Virus record (IMG/VR): IMGVR_UViG_3300032069_000859
Coordinates: 1-22,269 of that record
DNA length: 22,269 nucleotides
Strand: one strand, 5' to 3'
DNA from: a virus
Shown: piece by piece, positions 6,525 through 13,734 of the stretch
Position numbering within the stretch: the stretch's first letter is position 1
Layout of the letters: the number at the start of each line of letters is the position of its first letter
Notes under the pieces: model-generated
Told to the model about the DNA's origin: nothing
The model's database searches: none
Seen by the model: the letters and a program-made list of their open reading frames with translations, nothing else
Made by a program: the position numbers and the translations under genes

Positions 6525-9523
6525 ACGACGCGAGAGCAGCCCCCGATCCACAGTCCGCACTGGAGCTGCTGCGTCGGTACTTCCTGTGTCGCACCGACCG
6601 GATCGCGTTCCTGGCCCCCTGGGGCAAGCCATGTCCCGCGGACGTGGGCGAGGAGCTCGAGGCGCTGCTCCTTGCTCACGTGCAGGGGGAGTCGGCGCCG
6701 AAGGCTACGGTTCGCTATCGCAATCGCCGCGGCCAGGGAGCAGTGGCCGGTCGGTTCCGCGTGGGCGCCTACGCGCCCGCACCCGATGGCACCACAAAGT
6801 GGGTCTGCCTGGACTTCGACGGCGGTGATCATGCCGACGCTCTGGCCAACCCGAAGCAGACAGCCGTTGAGACCTGGCATCGACTCACGCAGGCCGGCAT
6901 TGCAGCCTACCTGGAGCGCTCCGGCAGCGGTAAAGGATGGCACCTATGGTGCTTCTTCGAGCCGCCACTGAAGGCCGAGAAGGCGCGCGCCCTGGCACGG
7001 GCGCTGATACCCGAAGAGGTCACACTCGGCACCGGGGAGGTGGTCCGCACCAACACGGGCCGCGGAGTCGAGATCTTCCCGAAGCAGGCCAAGGTCGAGA
7101 AGAAGGGCTATGGCAACCTGGTATGGCTGCCGTGGTGGTCTGGTGCAGAGGATGGCGCTAACCAGTTTCACCGACCCGGTGATCAGGGCCACCTGGTGCC
7201 CTATGCCCCGGCCGAGTTCGAGACTGCAGACGAGGCGCGGGTCGACGCTGCCATCGCCCGGCACACGCAGCCCGTCGATTCCCCAGTTGCGCAAGTGGAT
7301 GAGCCCGCCAACACGGACGATCAGTCCTGGCGGGAGTGGCGCAAGCAGGCGCTGGCCGCCCTGCCACTGGAGTCGGTCTACGGGGAATGGCTTACCGGCC
7401 GCAAGCACAGCACCGGCTGGCTGGAATGCCGGGATCCCTGGTCGCCAACTGGTGACCGCGATCCCTCGGCCGGCGTGTCGGATGGCACCGGTCAGGGTGA
7501 GCGCGGGCAGTTCCATTCCTTCATCTCCGGCGAGTCGCTTTCTGTCTTCGACTTCCTGGTGAAGCGCTGCCTGGCGGCTGATTTCGCGGAGTCAAGACGC
7601 CAGGTCGCTACGCTGTCCGGTGTCCCTCCGCCGGCAGGAAGGGCGCCGGGACCTGCCGCTTCTAGCAGTCCGAAGCAGCCCTCCCGGCCGCAGATTCGCG
7701 TCAACAACCGCCAGCTGCGGGATATCATCGCCGACGGTTGGCAGGCAGTCCACGCTGCGAACCGGCCCCCCGTGCTCTTCCGGCGGGCAGACAGTCTGGC
7801 CAGGCTTGTCCTTGGCGATGGTGACCCGCACATCGCGCTCGCTGACGAGGCCGCCGTATACGGTCTCCTGGCGCGCGCTGCCGACTGGGTGAAGGTAACC
7901 GACGACGCGGTGGTGAGCGTGAGTCCGGTACGGGACGTGGCTCGCGACATGCTCGCCTACCCCGACACCGCCCTCGGTCCGCTCGATGGCGTGGTCTGTG
8001 CCCCGGTCTTCGACGCGTCAGGCAGCTTGATCTCTCGGCCTGGCTACCACGCCGAAGCGCGGCTCTGGTACCACCAAGCTACCGATCTCTCCCTGGACCG
8101 GATGCCTGGCAGTGTGACGGCCGAACAGGTCGAGGCGGCAAAGCGCCTGCTCTTCGAAGAGCTGCTGGTTGACTTCCCGTTCGTGTCGGAGTCCGATCGA
8201 GCGCACGCGGTGGCCGCCATGCTGCTCCCGTTCGTGAGGCGGATGGTTGGCGGATGCACGCCCATCCATCTGATCGAGGCGCCGGCGCCAGGCTCTGGTA
8301 AGAACCTGCTCGCGGACGTAGTTTCCCTCATCGCCACCGGGCATGCGTGCGAGCCGACGACGGTGACCTCCGACGAGGACGAGACTCGCAAGAAGGTCAC
8401 CGCGCTGCTGGCGAAGGCGCAGCCTGTCATCCTGCTCGACAACGTCCGCGTGGGGATCGAGTCGGCGCAGCTGTCGTCGGCGCTCACGGCAGAGGTGTGG
8501 TCAGACAGGCTGCTGGGCCAGAACCGGATGATTGATCTGCCCAACCACGCCACCTGGCTGGTGACCGCGAACAACCCCCGCCTCTCCCTGGAGATCGCCC
8601 GGCGCTGCATTCGCATCCGCATGGACCCGCAGACCGATCGGCCCTGGCAGCGGGTCGGCTTCCGGCACTCGCCGCTGCGGGACTGGATCAGGGAGAACCG
8701 GCCCGCGCTCGTACGCGCAGTGCTGACCCTGGTGCAGGCCTGGATCGCGGCCGGGCGGCCGCGGGCGGGGATCACGCTGGGATCGTTCGAGAGCTGGGCT
8801 GGAGTGATAGGAGGCATCCTCGCCAATGCCGGCATCCGGGGCTTCCTGGGCAACGCGGAGGAGCTGTACGAGGCCGCCGACGTCGAGGGCAACGAGTGGC
8901 GGGAGTTCGTGGCGGCCTGGTGGGAGGCCCATCAGGACCACTGGGTCGCGGCCAAGGATCTGCTCGAACTCGCCCTCGAACGCGACCTGCTGGGCAGCGT
9001 GATCGGCGACAAGTCACTCCGTTCCCAGCAGATCCGGCTCGGGCTGGCCCTGGCGGCCGCACGGGACCGGCAGTTCGCGGACTGGCGACTGCTCATGCGC
9101 TATGACTCACACTCGAAACGGGCCGCCTATCGCCTGGCGATGGTCGGATCACCCGATGATCGCGCGGGATGTTGCGGGATGTCACGCGGTATGTTTGAGA
9201 CCAACATCCCGCGGCCTATTTGCACCCAGGACCAGGCCAGATTGGGCCAGGCTGAATCCGCGGAATGTTGCGGGATGTTTGAACAACCTTATGCGCATGC
9301 GCGCACATGCGTGCCCGCGCGCACGCACGCGAAGAGTGATCGGGGAAATCATCCCGCAACATACCGCGAGGAGGCTTCGACAGCCTCAGAGGTCAGCCTC
9401 GACGCTCCTGGGCCGCGGAATGATGCGGGATGTGGGTTTTCAACATCCCGCGGAACATACCGCGAAGATCCCGCGGACGGCCCCGTTGACCTAGCCAACC
9501 TACCTGAGGAGGTCGAAGGGTGA
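6521..9523 (+). CDS. Primase-helicase: TOTE-type archaeo-eukaryotic primase plus P-loop helicase
   Basis: The N-terminal domain has the archaeo-eukaryotic primase signature in the TOTE style: DFDG (98-101, catalytic Asp), ERSGSGKGWHLWCFF (about 132-146), EIFPKQ (184-189) and GYGNLVWLP (196-204). A segment at about 270-365 (CRDPWSPTGDRDPSAG ... SFISGESLSVFDFLV) looks like a CHC2 primase fold that has lost its zinc ligands. The C-terminal ATPase has Walker A APGSGKN (589-595), Walker B VILLD (636-640) and a TANNP sensor followed by RRCIRIR, like SF3/DUF927-type helicases. It should prime and unwind at replication initiation. From about residue 880 the sequence is Cys/Gly/Arg-rich and is set by a DNA repeat array rather than by a recognisable domain. 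The start overlaps the RecD2 stop (ATGA); the end overlaps the next gene (GTGA). Confidence 0.82.
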   Translation: MNDARAAPDPQSALELLRRYFLCRTDRIAFLAPWGKPCPADVGEELEALLLAHVQGESAPKATVRYRNRRGQGAVAGRFRVGAYAPAPDGTTKWVCLDFDGGDHADALANPKQTAVETWHRLTQAGIAAYLERSGSGKGWHLWCFFEPPLKAEKARALARALIPEEVTLGTGEVVRTNTGRGVEIFPKQAKVEKKGYGNLVWLPWWSGAEDGANQFHRPGDQGHLVPYAPAEFETADEARVDAAIARHTQPVDSPVAQVDEPANTDDQSWREWRKQALAALPLESVYGEWLTGRKHSTGWLECRDPWSPTGDRDPSAGVSDGTGQGERGQFHSFISGESLSVFDFLVKRCLAADFAESRRQVATLSGVPPPAGRAPGPAASSSPKQPSRPQIRVNNRQLRDIIADGWQAVHAANRPPVLFRRADSLARLVLGDGDPHIALADEAAVYGLLARAADWVKVTDDAVVSVSPVRDVARDMLAYPDTALGPLDGVVCAPVFDASGSLISRPGYHAEARLWYHQATDLSLDRMPGSVTAEQVEAAKRLLFEELLVDFPFVSESDRAHAVAAMLLPFVRRMVGGCTPIHLIEAPAPGSGKNLLADVVSLIATGHACEPTTVTSDEDETRKKVTALLAKAQPVILLDNVRVGIESAQLSSALTAEVWSDRLLGQNRMIDLPNHATWLVTANNPRLSLEIARRCIRIRMDPQTDRPWQRVGFRHSPLRDWIRENRPALVRAVLTLVQAWIAAGRPRAGITLGSFESWAGVIGGILANAGIRGFLGNAEELYEAADVEGNEWREFVAAWWEAHQDHWVAAKDLLELALERDLLGSVIGDKSLRSQQIRLGLALAAARDRQFADWRLLMRYDSHSKRAAYRLAMVGSPDDRAGCCGMSRGMFETNIPRPICTQDQARLGQAESAECCGMFEQPYAHARTCVPARTHAKSDRGNHPATYREEASTASEVSLDAPGPRNDAGCGFSTSRGTYREDPADGPVDLANLPEEVEG
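9164..9474. repeat. Array of 13 iteron-like 10-mers (GCGGGATGTT), both orientations
   Basis: Forward copies start at 9164, 9174, 9186, 9260, 9270, 9415 and 9425. Reverse copies (AACATCCCGC) start at 9203, 9348, 9358, 9442, 9454 and 9465. Every copy matches the consensus at 8 or more of 10 positions. Neighbouring copies are mostly 10-12 bp apart, one helical turn, so a protein could bind on one face. Inverted pairs make hairpins: 9186-9212 and a perfect 9-bp one at 9425-9451. Copies fall in different reading frames and on both strands, so this is DNA-level conservation, not a peptide repeat. It may be a replication origin, partition site or operator inside the 3' end of the primase-helicase gene. 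Confidence 0.88.
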
Positions 9524-10191
9524 TCGCCACCGGTCAGTCCCTGCTCTACGTCTCCACCGAACTGGACACCTGGGAGACCTCCACACCGGAACCCGACCAG
9601 GACGAGATCTGCGAGCGCTGCGGGTTCCGGCGGCTCGATCCCGAGTACTACGCCTGGCTGCGGCACTGCATGGAGGTGGCGAAGCGGGCGCGGGAACGAG
9701 GCCGACTCGCTGCGGCGCAATACCAGGAACTGAGGCGGCGGTTCAACGAGGCGCACTTCTGGGCAGTGGCGCACTTGGGCGAAGCTGCTCTTGCGGCCGC
9801 GGTCGGGACACTCGACCCGAAGGCCTACCAGGCACCGCGGGTTCAGGACTGGGAACCTACGCCGCACCCCGAACCAGCCGCCACGCCACCACACTTCTTC
9901 CCGGCTGACGGGGATTGGCCATTCACGGAGCCCGTCAGCCCTGAAGCCGTTGCGAAGGTTGATGCCATCCGCGACCAGGCGCTCGCGCTGGGCTGGTCGG
10001 AGGCGGCGCTCTACCAGAATCGGGGCCGGCTGCGCTTCCCGTGTGGAGGTGACTACGGGCTGGTGTGCTTCCTGCACGGCAGCCATGAGATCGGCGAGGT
10101 CACAGGGGAGAGCATTGAGATCGTCGCACCGAGTGGGAGCAGACTGCGGTACCGCCAACCCGGTCGTACAGACCTTCGTTACGCCGGCTAG
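9520..10191 (+). CDS. Hypothetical phage protein with N-terminal CxxC (223 aa)
   Basis: The GTG at 9520 overlaps the primase stop (GTGA) and has a strong GAGGAGGT (9506-9513) 6 nt upstream, which fixes the start. Residues 29-40 contain CERCGFRR, a possible zinc knuckle with no second Cys pair nearby. A basic helical stretch follows (ARERGRLAAAQYQELRRRF), then a Pro-rich linker (about 107-130). The C-terminal module, about 138-215, reads EAVAKVDAIRDQALALGWSEAALYQNRG and a beta-rich tail; the first part could be a small helix-turn-helix. I do not recognise the family. Its place at the end of the replication run, just after the iteron array, makes a DNA-binding role possible, but that is inference. 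Confidence 0.7.
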   Translation: MIATGQSLLYVSTELDTWETSTPEPDQDEICERCGFRRLDPEYYAWLRHCMEVAKRARERGRLAAAQYQELRRRFNEAHFWAVAHLGEAALAAAVGTLDPKAYQAPRVQDWEPTPHPEPAATPPHFFPADGDWPFTEPVSPEAVAKVDAIRDQALALGWSEAALYQNRGRLRFPCGGDYGLVCFLHGSHEIGEVTGESIEIVAPSGSRLRYRQPGRTDLRYAG

Positions 10192-10197
10192 CGCAGG

Positions 10198-10226
10198 TTG
10201 GTAAGCCATCAACTCAGGGGTATACT
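10198..10226 (+). promoter_or_regulatory. Sigma-70-like promoter upstream of the glycosylase gene
   Basis: TTGGTA (10198-10203) and TATACT (10221-10226) are separated by 17 bp, close to the bacterial consensus TTGACA-N17-TATAAT. The gap 10192-10265 is the longest in this stretch of plus-strand genes and ends in AAGGAG (10249-10254), 11 nt before the ATG at 10266. This suggests the glycosylase gene has its own transcript, separate from the replication genes. Confidence 0.6.
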
Positions 10227-10265
10227 GCCAGCGGGGAAGGACACGTACGAAGGAGTCTCTATCAG

Positions 10266-11159
10266 ATGGACGTGCTCGGAGACATCGTGTGTGGCGGCTT
10301 GGATGTCGTATTCGTTGGGACCTCGGTAGGCGAGATCTCCGCACAGCGGGGTCACCACTACAGCGACCCGACGAACTCCTTCTACCGCGACCTGTTTGCT
10401 GGTGGCTTCACAGACCGGCTGCTGCGCCCGGATGAGGACCACCTGCTACTCCGATATGGCATCGGACTGACGGACCTGGCGAAGCAGGCCGTGTCGAGCG
10501 ATGATCGGACCCTGTCAGAGTCTGATTGGGACCGCGGCCGGCTCGACGAGACGATCCGGAAGCATCGCCCCAGGGCAGTCTGCTTCAATGGCAAGAAGGC
10601 GTTCAGAGCGTGGTCGGGGATCAGGAAGAGCGACTGGGGCCTCCAGACATCTGCCTTGTTCCGGGGCATCCCGATCTTCGTAGTGCCTTCCACGAGTGGG
10701 CGGGTACCTGGCGGCAAGCCCCTTGGCGGGCGGACCCGCACAGAGTGGTTCGTGGCTCTGCGCGCGTGGCTATCGGGAGAGAGATCTGCGCTTGAGGGAA
10801 CAGCGGCAAGGGAGGGTGCCCGGGACATGGAACACACACCACAGGATGATCTGGCGACTGTCATCACGGCGGAGATCGTGGCGAGGTTCGAATCAGAGAG
10901 GAAGGCTCCCTATCTGGACGGGGATGGCTATCTTGTCTGCGGGGGGCGGAGCGGTGTGCACCTCATTGTGTACCGGAGGCACAATAACCCGAAGCCGTGG
11001 CCAGTGCCTTTCTCCGCCCTAAGGGAGGCGGTCGGTCAGTCGTGCGCGCTCGGGCGTCCTCTGCGTCAGACGGAGTGCAATGCCATCTGCAATCGGCGAG
11101 GCACGCCCATCGCCATTCTGCTGAGGCTGGTTCCCGATTCGCGTTACCAGACGACGTAG
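10266..11159 (+). CDS. Uracil/mismatch DNA glycosylase (Mug/TDG-like) with extra C-terminal domain
   Basis: Residues 12-165 match the Mug/TDG fold: LDVVFVGTSVG (12-22), ISAQRGHHYSDPTNSFY, GFTDRLLRPDEDHLLLRYGIGLTDL, then AVCFNGKKAF (about 103-112) and VVPSTSGR (about 139-146). In E. coli Mug the first motif is GINPG with Asn activating water. Here it is GTSVG, so it belongs with the divergent GTxxG group of family-2 glycosylases, and activity on uracil or mismatches must be shown. Residues from about 195 to 297 form an added domain (DLATVITAEIVARFESE ... YLVCGGRSGVHLIVYRR ... ECNAICNRRGTPIAILLRL) that I cannot identify. The gene has its own promoter and converges on a minus-strand gene, so it looks like cargo inserted in the replication block. 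Confidence 0.75.
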   Translation: MDVLGDIVCGGLDVVFVGTSVGEISAQRGHHYSDPTNSFYRDLFAGGFTDRLLRPDEDHLLLRYGIGLTDLAKQAVSSDDRTLSESDWDRGRLDETIRKHRPRAVCFNGKKAFRAWSGIRKSDWGLQTSALFRGIPIFVVPSTSGRVPGGKPLGGRTRTEWFVALRAWLSGERSALEGTAAREGARDMEHTPQDDLATVITAEIVARFESERKAPYLDGDGYLVCGGRSGVHLIVYRRHNNPKPWPVPFSALREAVGQSCALGRPLRQTECNAICNRRGTPIAILLRLVPDSRYQTT

Positions 11160-11188
11160 TGCCCACGGAGACCACGCGGTCACGATCT

Positions 11189-11935
11189 CTATGAGAGCCC
11201 GGGGCTCCGTCTGGCATGCACCCACCCCATGAGCGCGTTGTCGAGCACCTTGGCATGCCCGCTGTCCCACAGACGCGTCCCTCCAGATGCATTCGCGCAC
11301 GCGACGGCGTCGCGGATGTCCTGTGCATTCTGCCAGGCAATCGCTGCAAACCACGGGAAGATGGCCTCGAACGTCTCGGCCGCCGACCCCGGAGCGTCTG
11401 TGCGCTCGAAAAAGAACCTCAGCGTATACGCACGGTCCACTGGAGGCACCAGGTCGGGCAGGAAATGGTGCAGGGCTTTGCTGTTCGCCACCAGGACTGA
11501 TTCAGCCAACGTGAGGCCAGCGTCGCTCTTGTGGGCCTCTATGATCCTGCCGATCTGCCTTCCGACATCCCGCGCACTCCGATCATCCAGATCAAGTATG
11601 CTCCGCCCGTAGAAGACCGACGCATGCCCGAACATAGTCCGGGCATTCAGTGCGAACTCGCTGAAGTCGCGAAGCTTCGCATTGCCCGGGCCCATCCGAT
11701 GAAGCCCCCAGGCAGCTAGCGTCGCGTAGAGCATCTCGATGTAGGTCTCATCCCCAATGGCACTGGCTGGGCCATCATGCTGCCGGAGCCGGTCCACGGT
11801 GCGCAGGTGGAAATGGAGACTTGGCCCAGAAAAGCGATTCGCTTCTCTGAATCGCATGAGGTACCGCGAGAAGTTCGCCGAGAGGCCGGCGACTCGTTCG
11901 GCGATCCTGCTTTCTGTAGAATCCCGCAGCTTCAT
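11189..11935 (-). CDS. Conserved protein of unknown function (minus strand, 248 aa)
   Basis: This is the only well-supported minus-strand gene. The ATG at 11933-11935 follows AGGGGGAGA and GAGGG. Sequence blocks are those of a family I have seen in scattered bacteria but cannot name: FSRYLMRFREANRFSGPSLHFH, YIEMLYATLAAWGLHRMG, and VLVANSKALHHFLPDLVPPVD followed by RAYTLRFFF. These blocks read as helices with no membrane segment and no obvious catalytic triad. The conserved NSK...LPDLVPPVDR motif may form an active or binding site; this is inference. It converges with the glycosylase gene with 29 nt between the stops and is followed on its 5' side by about 320 bp without a clear gene. Position and orientation mark it as an accessory gene, possibly linked to defence or DNA repair. 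Confidence 0.75.
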   Translation of the reverse strand: MKLRDSTESRIAERVAGLSANFSRYLMRFREANRFSGPSLHFHLRTVDRLRQHDGPASAIGDETYIEMLYATLAAWGLHRMGPGNAKLRDFSEFALNARTMFGHASVFYGRSILDLDDRSARDVGRQIGRIIEAHKSDAGLTLAESVLVANSKALHHFLPDLVPPVDRAYTLRFFFERTDAPGSAAETFEAIFPWFAAIAWQNAQDIRDAVACANASGGTRLWDSGHAKVLDNALMGWVHARRSPGLS

Positions 11936-12504
11936 CCCTCGTCTCCCCCTACACTGGCGGCATGCTCACTGCTCCAGGTCCTGGGATCAGATACAGCTCC
12001 AGGCACCCTGAGTCCTCTCCACTGATCAGCGGGCCACTCTAACACGGGTCCCCGACACGTCTGAGAGCCGCCGAGATTCTGCCGCGTCCTCCCGCATGTA
12101 GCCACCAGAGGAAGAGTGACGGTGTCGCTGCCTGGGTCCGAACGCCCTCTGGTGACCAAGCCGAGGCAGAGGCGGTCTGCGCGCTGCTGCGGTGCACCGC
12201 TGGACGAGGAAGCCCCGACACTTCGCCACCTGTTCCCGTAAGTAACAAGTAGGGAAGTGTGATGACGGCGGTTGAGCGCACACAATCGGCGAACGCGGCA
12301 GGTAAGGCCCGTTCCAGGCCGATCTTGCGCCTTCTTTCCTCGCCCAAAGGCTTGATGTTCTTCGGCTTCAGAGTGAGTAATGACCTTGAGACTGGCACGC
12401 ATGTGCCGGCCAATTCTGAAGCCGGACGGGCCTCAGAAGGCGTGAGAGAACTCAAGGCGGCGGCTCACGACATGCGCCCTCCGGCGGAATGTGGAGGTCG
12501 TGCT
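11936..12504. other. Gene-free leader region between divergent genes
   Basis: This 569-bp stretch holds the upstream region of the minus-strand gene and the leader of the plus-strand gene at 12505. It carries a decayed copy of the sigma-gene tail (12180-12253). Two hairpins follow: GGCAC/GTGCC at 12394-12407, and TTCTGA/TCAGAA at 12414-12438 with an inner GCC/GGC. An open frame from GTG 12259 or ATG 12262 runs in frame into the next gene, but its third-codon GC is visibly lower than that of neighbouring genes. A 41-codon frame at 12116-12241 is not convincing. I see no strong sigma-70 promoter; a phage-specific promoter is possible. Confidence 0.5.
12180..12253 (+). repeat. Decayed duplicate of the sigma-gene 3' end (21-bp repeat, copy 2)
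   Basis: The exact 21-bp repeat lies at 12233-12253. Upstream, CCCGACACT (12215-12223), a GTGCACC block (12192-12198) and CTGCGCG (12178-12184) match the sigma-gene tail at 1365-1410 in the same order but with small insertions. In the matching frame the end reads PRHFATCSRK and stop, against SRHSGGPSRK and stop in the sigma factor. The intact sigma region 2 and region 4 are not present here. This looks like a remnant of a duplicated sigma gene end with its downstream RBS. A shared regulatory leader that spread by copying would look the same. Confidence 0.6.
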
Positions 12505-13734
12505 GTGAGCACCGCTCTAGCGCCCGTTGAACACGGGCAGAACGCGGGCCTGGACCTGTCGGGATATGACCCGCAGGCCTACAACATCCTCTCCCCCGTG
12601 CTGCGGCTGGATACCGCGGCTCCGTATCTGCGGCTCCGAGCCGTAGAAGTCAGGCTGGACCCCGACGTGCATCGCGGCGACTGCTATGCCGCGCCGGGCA
12701 CGAAGTGGACCAAGGACAGGCGCACAGGAGAACTGCTGCCGGTGCTGGTAGCACCGAGCAAGCCGGGCCTGCTGAAGATCGCCTCCGCAGCGGGCCTGAT
12801 CATCGACCCCCGCAACTCCCACCGCATCACTCCCGATGCCTGTGAGCGCTGCATCGAGATGGCGCAGGCGACCCAACAGGCCGCGCGCTGCGGCGACTGC
12901 TCCTCGCGTTTCGACACGGCGTACCAGTACATCGGCGCGGTCAGGACCGACACGGGCTGGCGCATCGTGAAGGCCAGCTACGAGTGGAATCTCGATGCCC
13001 AGCGGCGCAAGCTCGTGCGCGAGGCGAAGAAGCGACTGGCGAAGGCCCAGGAGGAGGGCAAGTCCTTTGGCGTCGAGGAGCACGTCGAAGATCGTCTCGA
13101 CCAGCTCATCGCCGAGCGGTACGGCCTCGCCGAGACGAAGGCGCTCCTGCGGCTCGTGCGAGCCATTTGCCATCTGCGCCAGGCCTACACGCGTGAGGAG
13201 ATGGCCCGGCCCTTCGTCGTCGTGCGCACCGAACTCGCTCCCGATTTCGCTGATCCCGAGACGCGACGCGCGCTGGCGGCAAAGGCGATCTCAAGTGGAG
13301 CAGAGATCTTCGGGCCGGCCGAGGATGAGCGGCCATTGCTGCATGTCCCCAAGGCGGAGGTAGTTGACGAGCTCGCCTCTGGGCCGGACTTCACCGATGC
13401 CGAAGTGCGTGCCGAGGAAGCGGCCGATGACGACCTCGACGGAGCCGTCCCGATCACCGACACGATCGGACCTGACGACCCCGGCGCAGACGCGTTGACG
13501 GAAGCGGTGGCCAAGCCGGTCGCGGTCCAGGTATCCGACGGACCCGAACCTGTGCAGCACACGCCAACGCCCGCACCAGAGGCCGGCACTTGTGATGACT
13601 GCGGCGCTTCGTTGACGCCGGCGGTGGTCGCCTACTGCCAGAGCCCGCGTGGCAAAGCAACCTTCGGCGGCGCGAGTTACTGCTACGCCTGCCAGAAGAA
13701 GCATCGGCCGGCGAGGAAGGCGGTGGCACGGTGA
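12505..13734 (+). CDS. Phage DNA-metabolism protein, possible single-strand annealing protein, C-terminal zinc finger
   Basis: The start at GTG 12505 is favoured by GGAGG (12493-12497) 7 nt upstream; the frame is open from 12259, which would add 82 poorly coding residues. The opening DPQAYNILSPVLRLDTAAPYLRLRAVEVRLD, then KPGLLKIASAAGLIIDPRNS, resembles phage proteins thought to be RecT/Erf-like annealing proteins, where a GLxKIAxAAGI-type block recurs. A CxxC...CxxC cluster (CERCIEMAQ ... CGDCSSRF) follows, then a helical basic stretch (REAKKRLAKAQEEGKS) and an acidic Asp/Glu-rich linker. A C-terminal zinc ribbon (CDDCGASL ... CYACQKKH) closes the 409-residue protein. The stop overlaps the SbcD-like start. 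The annealing role is inference from pattern and position; the zinc motifs are plain. Confidence 0.6.
   Translation: MSTALAPVEHGQNAGLDLSGYDPQAYNILSPVLRLDTAAPYLRLRAVEVRLDPDVHRGDCYAAPGTKWTKDRRTGELLPVLVAPSKPGLLKIASAAGLIIDPRNSHRITPDACERCIEMAQATQQAARCGDCSSRFDTAYQYIGAVRTDTGWRIVKASYEWNLDAQRRKLVREAKKRLAKAQEEGKSFGVEEHVEDRLDQLIAERYGLAETKALLRLVRAICHLRQAYTREEMARPFVVVRTELAPDFADPETRRALAAKAISSGAEIFGPAEDERPLLHVPKAEVVDELASGPDFTDAEVRAEEAADDDLDGAVPITDTIGPDDPGADALTEAVAKPVAVQVSDGPEPVQHTPTPAPEAGTCDDCGASLTPAVVAYCQSPRGKATFGGASYCYACQKKHRPARKAVAR

Noticed and set aside
11195-11207. Palindrome GAGCCCGGGGCTC as terminator between the convergent genes
   Set aside because: It lies inside the end of the minus-strand gene and has no T-run on either side.
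12116-12241. A 41-codon frame from GTG with a GAGGAAG upstream
   Set aside because: It ends inside the repeat, has no recognisable motif, and overlaps the decayed sigma tail in another frame; it is most likely chance.
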